Part shown: positions 1 through 4,862 of the stretch, piece by piece | Position numbering within the stretch: the stretch's first letter is position 1 | Layout of the letters: each line of letters opens with the position of its first letter | Source: an uncultured Pseudomonadota bacterium | GTDB taxonomy: Bacteria > Pseudomonadota > Alphaproteobacteria > Rs-D84 | Reading direction: 5' to 3' | DNA length: 8,521 bases | Assembly (NCBI GenBank): GCA_902776515.1 | Contig: CACYQE010000030.1 | Span: 1-8,521, forward strand | Translations under genes and position numbers: made by a program | Notes under the pieces: model-generated | The model's input: only the letters and a program-made list of their open reading frames with translations | What the model was told of the DNA's origin: nothing | The model's database searches: none

Positions 1-2
1 AT

Positions 3-812
3 GGTATGGTTACACTGGGAAATCCGGAAAATATAAGTCGCTTTACACGTGAAGATATATTAAATTTTGCATCGAAACGCATGGTGGCTGAAAATTGTTT
101 GATATGTATTTCTGGTAAAATTGAAAATAAAGATGATTTATTAAAAAAATTGGAAGATATATTTAGTTTTTTACCGAAATGTGATGCAGAAAATAAATCC
201 AATTTAAAGTATACACCAAGTTCAGAACATAACTATATCCCAGATACAACCAATGTTGTGATTGAATTTTTGTTTCCGTGTTTGTGGCCTGATACACCGG
301 AATATGATTATCAAGATTGTTGTGTGGCAAAATTTGAACGCTGTTTGCGGGAAAAATTGTTTGATGTTTTGCGTTCTGAAAATGGTTTGACATACGGTGT
401 TCGTTTGACGGGATATGGTGATATGAAAACACAATTATGTGGATTCAGAACAGAAACATCACCGGAAAATGTGGCACGTGTTGTGGCACTGACCGCAAAG
501 ACCGCATATGATGTTTATACAACCGGTTACCCAAAGGAAAAAGATTTAAGAAAATATATGAACCAAAATAAATTGGGACGTGCGAATTTTCTGGATGCCA
601 ATGATTTGCGTTGCAACAGATTAGTAACTGATTGGTTAAAGTATAACCGTTTGCACGATTTTTATGGTCAATGCAAGCTGTCAGATTCGGTAACAGTTGA
701 TGATGTCAAAAAATATACACGTGGATATTTTGATGGTCCAATGTCAATTATTACACACGGACCAAAAATTGATTGTGATGTAGAAAAAATATGGAAAGAT
801 AATTTTAAATAG
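3..812 (+). CDS. M16-family (insulinase/mitochondrial processing peptidase-like) peptidase, C-terminal part, 5' truncated
   Basis: The reading frame is open at the left edge, so the ATG at position 6 is probably internal and the N-terminal half lies outside the window. The visible 268 residues match the second half of an M16B peptidase. An opening LGNPENISRFTREDILNF segment resembles the linker where M16 proteins position the strand after the catalytic domain. An RSENGLTYGV motif (R123 and Y130 counted from position 6) follows; in the family this Arg/Tyr pair contacts the substrate. The zinc-binding HxxEH motif would be upstream and cannot be seen, so I cannot tell an active peptidase from an inactive partner subunit. 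M16B proteins in Gram-negatives are usually periplasmic or cytoplasmic and degrade peptides. Only 9 bp separate the stop from tgt, which suggests cotranscription. The fold assignment is fairly sure; the substrate is unknown. Confidence 0.85.
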   Translation, partial: GMVTLGNPENISRFTREDILNFASKRMVAENCLICISGKIENKDDLLKKLEDIFSFLPKCDAENKSNLKYTPSSEHNYIPDTTNVVIEFLFPCLWPDTPEYDYQDCCVAKFERCLREKLFDVLRSENGLTYGVRLTGYGDMKTQLCGFRTETSPENVARVVALTAKTAYDVYTTGYPKEKDLRKYMNQNKLGRANFLDANDLRCNRLVTDWLKYNRLHDFYGQCKLSDSVTVDDVKKYTRGYFDGPMSIITHGPKIDCDVEKIWKDNFK

Positions 813-821
813 GAAAAACAA

Positions 822-1934
822 ATGTCATTAAAATTTAATTTAATCGCAACAGATGGAAACGCTCGCCGTGGCAGTGTGGAGACTGCACATGGAACATTTC
901 AAACACCTGCCTTTATGGCGGTTGGAACTGCGGCTACGGTCAAGGCGTTAACCATGGACCAGGTTGCCGCAACTGGGACCCAGGTTATATTGGGAAACAC
1001 GTATCATTTGATGATGCGTCCGGGTGGCGATTTAGTTGAACAAATGGGGGGATTGCATAAATTTAGTGGTTGGCAGGGACCTATTTTGACTGACAGTGGT
1101 GGATTCCAAGTTATGTCGTTATCTAATTTGGTAAAGATGAAAGAAGAGGGCGTTGAATTTACATCACATATCGATGGTGGTATTAAACACTTTTTGCGTC
1201 CCGAAGATTCTGTGCATATTCAACACCAACTGGATTCTAATATCACAATGGTTTTGGATGAATGTCTGCATTTGCCAACAACACGTGATAGGGCAGAAAA
1301 AAATGTTGATATGGTAACTCGTTGGGCAAAACGCAGCAAAGATGCATTTGTTAATCGTGATGGTTATGGAATTTTTGGAATTGTCCAAGGGGCTGATTTC
1401 CCTGATTTACGTGAAAAGTCTGCACGCGAATTAACCGCAATTGGTTTTGATGGGTATGCGATTGGTGGGTTGGCTGTTGGTGAACCCCAAGAAGTTATGT
1501 TTAATATGATTTCAACTGTTACACCCATGTTACCAACCGACAAGCCGCGTTATTTAATGGGGGTTGGAACACCGTTGGATATTATTGGTGCCGTGGAACG
1601 CGGTGTCGATATGTTTGATTGTGTTATGCCGACACGTGCCGGTCGCACGGCCCAGGCTTTTACAAGGCATGGCACATTAAATATGCGTAATGCGAAATAT
1701 CGTGATGATGATGCACCTATTGATGACAAGTGCGGTTGTCCTGCGTGCAAACTGTCGCGTGCCTATATTCATCATTTGATAAAATGTAACGAGATTTTGG
1801 GTGCAACACTGTTGACTCAACATAACTTGTGGTTTTATCAAGATTTGATGCGTGATATTCGGACCAGCATAGAGCAGGGACGTTTCCAAGAATTTAAACA
1901 AGAGTTTATAGAGAGATATACGCAAAATGGCTAA
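822..1934 (+). CDS. tgt: Queuine/preQ1 tRNA-ribosyltransferase (tRNA-guanine transglycosylase)
   Basis: This enzyme swaps guanine-34 in tRNAs with GUN anticodons (Asp, Asn, His, Tyr) for preQ1, the committed tRNA step of queuosine synthesis in the cytoplasm. The 370-residue length is normal for bacterial Tgt. Visible landmarks are DSGGFQ with the proton-acceptor Asp at D91, VLDEC with D146 in the base pocket, the GGLAVGE loop around residues 215-221, and GVDMFDCVMPTRAGR with the nucleophile D266. The structural zinc site is C304, C306, C309 and H334. All catalytic and zinc residues expected from the Zymomonas and E. coli enzymes are present, so it should be active. The ATG is preceded by AGGAAA at 811-816, which overlaps the upstream stop. 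The gene sits 9 bp after the M16 gene and overlaps the next gene by 8 bp. No other queuosine genes are in the window. Confidence 0.98.
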   Translation: MSLKFNLIATDGNARRGSVETAHGTFQTPAFMAVGTAATVKALTMDQVAATGTQVILGNTYHLMMRPGGDLVEQMGGLHKFSGWQGPILTDSGGFQVMSLSNLVKMKEEGVEFTSHIDGGIKHFLRPEDSVHIQHQLDSNITMVLDECLHLPTTRDRAEKNVDMVTRWAKRSKDAFVNRDGYGIFGIVQGADFPDLREKSARELTAIGFDGYAIGGLAVGEPQEVMFNMISTVTPMLPTDKPRYLMGVGTPLDIIGAVERGVDMFDCVMPTRAGRTAQAFTRHGTLNMRNAKYRDDDAPIDDKCGCPACKLSRAYIHHLIKCNEILGATLLTQHNLWFYQDLMRDIRTSIEQGRFQEFKQEFIERYTQNG

Positions 1935-2289
1935 GAAACGAAAAATAGAACAATCATCTAATGCTGTATCATCAGTAATTGATAGTAATGCTGATAGAAA
2001 TGGATTTTCTTTGTTTAAACTGGATTTTGGAAAACGTTTCTATTTATTGTTAAGTCGTTTTGATTTGAATGACGCCGTACTTATTTATACACTTGGGTGT
2101 GATGGTAATGCCAACTTTTATGAAATGCGTGCCACCGAAGATGTAATGGCATTTGATGATTCTAAGAAAGCGGATTTGTATTATGAAACAATAAAGAATG
2201 CGATAGAAGACAACAAGAAAACAGAGTTATATGATATTGCATTGTTGCATAATCGTAGTTTAGCAAAAAGGTTTGAAAAACGAAAATAA
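1927..2289 (+). CDS. Hypothetical protein, 120 aa, member of a local paralogue pair
   Basis: I do not recognise this family. It is a small soluble protein with a basic N-terminus (MAKKRKIEQ) and a basic C-terminus (RFEKRK). It has no signal peptide or membrane segment. The core has an alternating hydrophobic stretch, FYLLLSRFDLNDAVLIYTLG (about residues 38-57), then MAFDDSKKADLYYETI (74-89), which looks like a helix. The ATG lies inside the last codons of tgt (8-bp overlap) and only a weak GAGAG at 1911-1915 precedes it, so translation is probably coupled to tgt. The C-terminal half aligns by eye with the protein at 2369-2749: both share AF, LYYExI and a terminal RFE. This points to an ancient tandem duplication. 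Function is unknown. Confidence 0.82.
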   Translation: MAKKRKIEQSSNAVSSVIDSNADRNGFSLFKLDFGKRFYLLLSRFDLNDAVLIYTLGCDGNANFYEMRATEDVMAFDDSKKADLYYETIKNAIEDNKKTELYDIALLHNRSLAKRFEKRK

Positions 2290-2317
2290 TGACAAACAAT
2301 AAAAAATTTATTATAAC
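2289..2317 (+). promoter_or_regulatory. Possible sigma-70-type promoter for the second paralogue
   Basis: A -35-like ATGACA (2289-2294) and a -10-like TATAAC (2312-2317) are separated by 17 bp in the 79-bp gap between the two small paralogues. The gap is very AT-rich, so a chance match is possible. No terminator is visible in the gap, so read-through from the tgt operon is equally compatible. Confidence 0.35.
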
Positions 2318-2368
2318 AAGGTGAAACAAGTTAGATATTAAAAAAACTAAATTAACAAGGAGTAAGAA

Positions 2369-2749
2369 ATGGCAGAAACAAAAAGTACAAAAAAAAATAA
2401 TATAAAACCTGATTTAGTATTAAGTATGGATGATAAAGTGTATTTGGCCGTTGCCAATAATATTTCTGAATCTGAATCAGGAAAATCGTTAGTTTATGCG
2501 TTAGTATGTGCATATATGGGACGCAAATCAGACTTTGATAACAGTATCGAAATTGGTAGCGAAAAAGACGATGCCGTATATTGCCCGATCCCAGTAAAGG
2601 AAATGTATGCTTTTCATAATGCAGATAACGCAAAACTTTATTATGAAGCGATTTTGCAAATTTCAGCAGTACAATCCAATGATGTTGTTTTGGAAAAACT
2701 TTTTAAGAAAAACTCTAAAATCATAGAGCGTTTTGAAAATAGTAAATAA
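2369..2749 (+). CDS. Hypothetical protein, 126 aa, paralogue of the 120-aa protein upstream
   Basis: I do not recognise this family. It is a cytoplasmic-looking protein with a charged N-terminal tail (MAETKSTKKNN) and no signal peptide or TM helix. It contains a hydrophobic strand region SLVYALVCAYM (about residues 40-50), then MYAFHNADNAKLYYEAI (79-95) and a terminal IIERFENSK. By eye the last 45-50 residues line up with the preceding protein without gaps, conserving AF, LYYE-I and RFE. The middles align more loosely: a K-(V/F)YL strand, then a V-Y-L/LVYAL strand. The start is well supported, with AAGGAG at 2357-2362 placed 6 nt before the ATG. The gene probably belongs with the upstream run or to its own weak promoter. 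Function is unknown; conservation of the pair would be the first clue. Confidence 0.85.
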   Translation: MAETKSTKKNNIKPDLVLSMDDKVYLAVANNISESESGKSLVYALVCAYMGRKSDFDNSIEIGSEKDDAVYCPIPVKEMYAFHNADNAKLYYEAILQISAVQSNDVVLEKLFKKNSKIIERFENSK

Positions 2750-2756
2750 AAAACTG

Positions 2757-2786
2757 TTGAAACCTGGGTTGTAATATCTGTATAAT
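2757..2786 (+). promoter_or_regulatory. Sigma-70-type promoter for the coiled-coil membrane protein
   Basis: TTGAAA (2757-2762) and a perfect TATAAT (2781-2786) are 18 bp apart. Transcription would start near 2793, leaving a leader of about 20 nt that contains the ribosome binding site AAAGGAG (2801-2807). The placement fits the downstream TTG start exactly. Confidence 0.65.
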
Positions 2787-2813
2787 TTGGTCAGGTAAGG
2801 AAAGGAGAAAAAA

Positions 2814-3803
2814 TTGGCAAAAAAAGTAAAAGAGGTCGAGGTAATCGATATGCACGGTGCAAAAACCGTTGCAAAAAAGACATCTGTTATCACGCATGCG
2901 AAACGCATATTTTTGATTGTCAGTGTAATATGGTTGGCTTTCGTTATATGGTTTCCGTTGCATGTCAAGGCACGTTATTCTTCACCGATTAAAAAATCTA
3001 TTGTTGTTTCAATGTTCTTTGATTTGCAACGCAATATCGTAGAGCAATACGAAAAATTATTAGCTGGAATTAAAAAATCAATCAACTTGGAAAAACCAAT
3101 TGGTGTCGCAATCGAAAAAGTAAAAATTGTGGAATCCAAGGTTGAAAAGGTTACTGACACAACTGCCAAGGCCAAGGATACAACCGCCAAGGCGAAAAAC
3201 ACAACTGCCAGTGTCAAGGGCTTAACCGGACTGGTTAATAAATTCGGTGTGAAAACAAACGCGGTTGATAATGTCGTGGCCCAGGCTGACAAGGGTATCG
3301 ACAAAGCAAATGCCGCGGTGGCAAAGGTTGATGATACGGCCAAAATGGTTAATGAAAGATTGGAAAAAGTCGAAAAAGAATTGACCAAGGTTGCCCAAAC
3401 CGAAGTTGACAAGATGATTGATGAAGCGGTGAAACATCAATTGGATAAGAATTCTGGTGGTTTGGGAACGACATTGTTAACGAATTACGGAATCAAACAC
3501 GTTTATCCATGGCGTCCATCTTCTTGGCCGGTTGCGGTCCGGATTTACAATGATTTGGAAAAGTCCAACGTTGGTGTTGTTCAAATCTTGACCCGGACGG
3601 TTAACAAATATTTCGGCTATGTTGCATGGGGATTGGTGATTGCGGCATGGGCGGCAGGTTTATACGTCTGGTTAATGATACGCAAAAAATACAAGGCTGT
3701 TGTTGCACCATTTATTGTTTGCCCGCGTTGTGGTCATACATTTGCTGATAAAAGAACCGCAGTTAGCTTTTTAAAGCTCCTGCAACCGTGGAAATGGTTT
3801 TAA
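2814..3803 (+). CDS. Two-TM coiled-coil membrane protein with C-terminal single CxxC knuckle (hypothetical)
   Basis: I do not recognise a named family. The start is TTG, chosen because AAAGGAG (2801-2807) sits 6 nt upstream; the first in-frame ATG is codon 13. Of 329 residues, 1-30 form a basic cytoplasmic-looking tail and 31-51 are a hydrophobic helix (RIFLIVSVIWLAFVIWFPL). Residues about 75-210 are a long Ala/Lys/Thr/Val coiled-coil-like region that includes three consecutive 7-residue units at 116-136. Residues 267-289 are a second helix (FGYVAWGLVIAAWAAGLYVW), and CPRCGHTF (C303, C306, H308) follows near the C-terminus. The knuckle has only one Cys pair, so a metal site would need H308 or dimerisation. 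The topology suggests both ends in the cytoplasm and the coil in the periplasm, or the reverse. The gene has its own promoter and terminator. It may act as a structural or tethering membrane protein; that is inference. Confidence 0.88.
   Translation: MAKKVKEVEVIDMHGAKTVAKKTSVITHAKRIFLIVSVIWLAFVIWFPLHVKARYSSPIKKSIVVSMFFDLQRNIVEQYEKLLAGIKKSINLEKPIGVAIEKVKIVESKVEKVTDTTAKAKDTTAKAKNTTASVKGLTGLVNKFGVKTNAVDNVVAQADKGIDKANAAVAKVDDTAKMVNERLEKVEKELTKVAQTEVDKMIDEAVKHQLDKNSGGLGTTLLTNYGIKHVYPWRPSSWPVAVRIYNDLEKSNVGVVQILTRTVNKYFGYVAWGLVIAAWAAGLYVWLMIRKKYKAVVAPFIVCPRCGHTFADKRTAVSFLKLLQPWKWF
3159..3221 (+). repeat. Three tandem 7-residue repeats in the coiled coil
   Basis: Codons 116-136 of the membrane protein read as three heptads: TTAKAKD, TTAKAKN and TTASVKG. 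The DNA copies are diverged at third positions, so the repeat is kept at the protein level. The T/A at a/d-like positions fits a weak amphipathic helix. Confidence 0.8.
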
Positions 3804-3804
3804 T

Positions 3805-3834
3805 AAAAAACGCCCCGTTTGGGGTGTTTTTTTT
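3805..3834 (+). terminator. Intrinsic terminator after the membrane protein gene
   Basis: An A-run followed by CGCCCC (3811-3816), loop GTTT (3817-3820), GGGGTG (3821-3826) and a T-run (3827-3834) sits directly behind the stop codon. The flanking A and T runs lengthen the stem. Confidence 0.93.
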
Positions 3835-3876
3835 GTTTTACGATAAATCGTCTTATAAAAAAAAAGATAAAAACAC

Positions 3877-3906
3877 TTGACATAAAATTTTTTTGTAATA
3901 TATTAT
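3877..3906 (+). promoter_or_regulatory. Promoter for the 141-aa protein
   Basis: A perfect TTGACA (3877-3882), preceded by CAC, is followed by an AT stretch that offers TATTAT (3901-3906, 18-bp spacer) or TATATT (3899-3904, 16-bp spacer) as the -10. The gene's AAGGAG and ATG follow within 30 bp. The exact -10 is ambiguous. Confidence 0.7.
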
Positions 3907-3931
3907 AATTGAGCAAATAAAGGAGTCGCCG

Positions 3932-4357
3932 ATGGCAGAGATAAAAAGCAATCGTAAACGTAAACCAGCAACAGAACACAAACAATTGGTTTGTCATGTG
4001 TTACCGGCTGAAATACCTGTTCGTTTGAGAGTGTTGATAAATGAAAAATTGAAACGTTCTTTGACTGACCAAGAAGTTAGTGCTGTGAAATGGCGGGTAG
4101 AAAATATTTTAGCTATTAGTCCAAATGATTCAGAAAGACACGAAAACGCTATTCGCAGTTTGATTGTTTGTGGTAATGTTCCGCAAATTTTAAAAGAATT
4201 TGTTGAACATGCCGATGATAAACAGTGGATGTTTATGACTCGACAAATTATGGAAAATCACAAACGTACAGTGAAAAAGTGTCAGAATCTGAGAAATGAG
4301 ATTTATGGTCAATTTGGACCTAATTATCAGCATTTTGGACCTAATTATCAGCATTAA
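3932..4357 (+). CDS. Hypothetical basic protein, 141 aa, with a duplicated 7-residue tail
   Basis: I do not recognise this protein. The start is well supported by AAGGAG at 3920-3925, 6 nt before the ATG. The N-terminus is strongly basic (KSNRKRKPATEHK) and has no signal peptide or TM helix. The middle is predicted helical by eye and charged: VRLRVLINEKLKRSLTDQE at about 30-48, then AVKWRVENIL. It has three scattered cysteines (C21, C80, C116) with no metal motif. Basic charge and helices would fit nucleic-acid binding, but no known fold is evident. The last 14 residues are two perfect copies of FGPNYQH. The gene is a single-gene unit with its own promoter and a terminator immediately after the stop. 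Function is unknown. Confidence 0.82.
   Translation: MAEIKSNRKRKPATEHKQLVCHVLPAEIPVRLRVLINEKLKRSLTDQEVSAVKWRVENILAISPNDSERHENAIRSLIVCGNVPQILKEFVEHADDKQWMFMTRQIMENHKRTVKKCQNLRNEIYGQFGPNYQHFGPNYQH
4313..4354 (+). repeat. Perfect 21-bp tandem duplication at the gene end
   Basis: Two identical 21-bp units (4313-4333 and 4334-4354) lie directly before the TAA. Each encodes FGPNYQH, so the duplication is in frame and adds seven residues. The exact identity, third positions included, indicates a recent slippage or duplication event. Confidence 0.97.
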
Positions 4358-4385
4358 AAAAATTGCCCCATTTGGGGCATTTTTT
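4358..4385 (+). terminator. Intrinsic terminator after the 141-aa protein gene
   Basis: TGCCCC (4364-4369), loop ATTT, GGGGCA (4374-4379) and a T-run to 4385 follow the stop codon at once. An A-run on the 5' side could extend the stem. Confidence 0.93.
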
Positions 4386-4402
4386 ATCGATAAATTTTTT
4401 AC

Positions 4403-4431
4403 TTGCAAATTATAAAAACGTGTGTCAAAAT
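4403..4431 (+). promoter_or_regulatory. Promoter of the tRNA-Gly gene
   Basis: TTGCAA (4403-4408) and CAAAAT (4426-4431) are 17 bp apart. Transcription would begin a few bases before the tRNA 5' end at 4443, as expected for a tRNA unit. The -10 is weak. Confidence 0.5.
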
Positions 4432-4442
4432 ACACCCACAAT

Positions 4443-4519
4443 GCGAGCGTAGCTCAGTTGGCTAGAGCGCAACCTTGCCAAGGTTGAGGTCGAGGGTTCG
4501 AGCCCCTTTGCTCGCACCA
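4443..4519 (+). tRNA. tRNA-Gly (anticodon GCC)
   Basis: A full cloverleaf can be drawn. The acceptor GCGAGCG (4443-4449) pairs with TGCTCGC (4509-4515), with one G-T pair. The D-arm is GCTC/GAGC, and the anticodon stem CAACC/GGTTG flanks loop TTGCCAA with GCC at 4477-4479. The T-arm GAGGG/CCCTT surrounds TTCGAGC. The discriminator A and CCA (4517-4519) are encoded. It decodes GGC and GGU glycine codons. A terminator begins 8 nt after the CCA, so it is a single-tRNA transcript. Confidence 0.97.
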
Positions 4520-4555
4520 GAATTTTAAACCACCCGAAAGGGTGGTTTTTTGATT
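4506..4555 (+). repeat. 50-bp direct repeat, copy A (tRNA 3' end plus terminator)
   Basis: This stretch covers the last 14 nt of tRNA-Gly, the short spacer and the whole terminator. It is identical, base for base, to 4614-4663. The identity starts inside the T-arm 3' strand and stops just after the T-run. Confidence 0.97.
4528..4551 (+). terminator. Terminator of the tRNA-Gly transcript (copy A)
   Basis: AACCACCC (4528-4535) and GGGTGGTT (4540-4547) form an 8-bp stem around a GAAA tetraloop, followed by a T-run. The same hairpin recurs 108 bp downstream. Confidence 0.93.
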
Positions 4556-4613
4556 AAGCAAAGGGGCGAGAACCCGCAGGGTTGCGAGGCGAGGTGGCGA
4601 AGCCACCGAAGTA
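4556..4613 (+). repeat. GC-rich, hairpin-forming insert between the two tRNA-end repeats
   Basis: These 58 bp are about 64% G+C by hand count, well above the AT-rich surroundings. They contain two perfect hairpins: AACCC-GCA-GGGTT (4571-4583) and GGTGGC-GAA-GCCACC (4593-4607). AGCAAAG (4557-4563) can pair with CTTTGCT (4614-4620), closing both hairpins into one branched fold. Positions 4557-4575 are an inverted copy of tRNA 4494-4512 (17 of 19 bases). No coding frame is apparent. It may be a REP-like palindromic element or a tRNA-derived repeat; only a genome-wide search can tell. Confidence 0.75.
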
Positions 4614-4663
4614 CTTTGCTCGCACCAGAATTTTAAACCACCCGAAAGGGTGGTTTTTTGATT
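4614..4663 (+). repeat. 50-bp direct repeat, copy B (tRNA 3' end plus terminator)
   Basis: An exact second copy of 4506-4555, including the acceptor strand, CCA and terminator, but without the rest of a tRNA. Duplicated tRNA 3' ends are the classic footprint of tyrosine-recombinase att sites, but only 108 bp separate the copies and no integrase is present. A local rearrangement is the other explanation. Confidence 0.95.
4636..4659 (+). terminator. Duplicated terminator (copy B)
   Basis: The same AACCACCC-GAAA-GGGTGGTT stem and T-run as the tRNA terminator. It would catch read-through past copy A and insulate the downstream gene. Confidence 0.88.
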
Positions 4664-4683
4664 TCTGCGTCAAAACACACACC

Positions 4684-4735
4684 CCACTAACCACTAGACA
4701 CAAACCACTAACCACATACACTACCCACTAACCAC
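4684..4735 (+). repeat. Three CCACTAACCAC motifs spaced 20-21 bp in a C/A-rich leader
   Basis: Perfect 11-bp copies begin at 4684, 4705 and 4725. The surrounding 4670-4745 is almost only C and A on this strand, with very few G. The spacing is about two helical turns, which would put the copies on one face of the DNA. They lie just upstream of the presumed promoter of the large surface-protein gene, so an operator role is possible. Low-complexity drift is the alternative. Confidence 0.7.
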
Positions 4736-4753
4736 AAAAACCATAAAAAACAC

Positions 4754-4782
4754 TTGCTGTAAATTTTCAAATGTTCTAATCT
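4754..4782 (+). promoter_or_regulatory. Possible promoter of the large repeat-protein gene
   Basis: TTGCTG (4754-4759), preceded by CAC, and TAATCT (4777-4782) are 17 bp apart; TCTAAT at 4775-4780 (15-bp spacer) is the other -10 choice. The -35 resembles those of the tRNA and the 141-aa gene, which also begin ACTTG. It would give a leader of about 60 nt. Confidence 0.45.
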
Positions 4783-4814
4783 TAATTTGACAAGGGAAGG
4801 TAAAAAATCAAAAA

Positions 4815-4862
4815 ATGCTTAAAAAACTGTGGAAATCTGGGGGTTTTGGATATGAGAGATAA
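4815..4862 (+). other. Possible 15-codon leader ORF overlapping the repeat-protein start
   Basis: An ATG at 4815 opens a short frame (MLKKLWKSGGFGYER) that stops at 4860-4862, 8 bp inside the next gene and in a different frame. GGAAGG (4795-4800) lies 14 nt upstream of it, farther than ideal. If translated, it could couple ribosomes to the ATG at 4852. It may be chance. Confidence 0.25.

Noticed and set aside
2975..3412. Long minus-strand frame opposite the coiled-coil gene
   Set aside because: It is the antisense of a Lys/Ala/Val/Thr-rich coil with few stops in that frame. It has no ribosome site and the + strand gene has a promoter, ribosome site and terminator.
4614..4627. A second tRNA gene ending at the second CCA
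   Set aside because: Only the last 14 nt match the tRNA. The upstream 58 bp form two hairpins but no anticodon arm or acceptor 5' strand in the right place.
4506..4663. Integrated genomic island flanked by attL and attR
   Set aside because: The repeats resemble att duplications, but only 58 bp lie between them and there is no integrase. At most this is a remnant.
4684..4735. CRISPR array
   Set aside because: The repeated unit is only 11 bp, the spacers are about 10 bp and low-complexity, and no cas gene is near.
4787..4792. TTGACA as the -35 of the giant gene
   Set aside because: No -10-like hexamer lies 15-19 bp downstream; the sequence there is an A-rich run. The TTGCTG/TAATCT pair upstream fits better.
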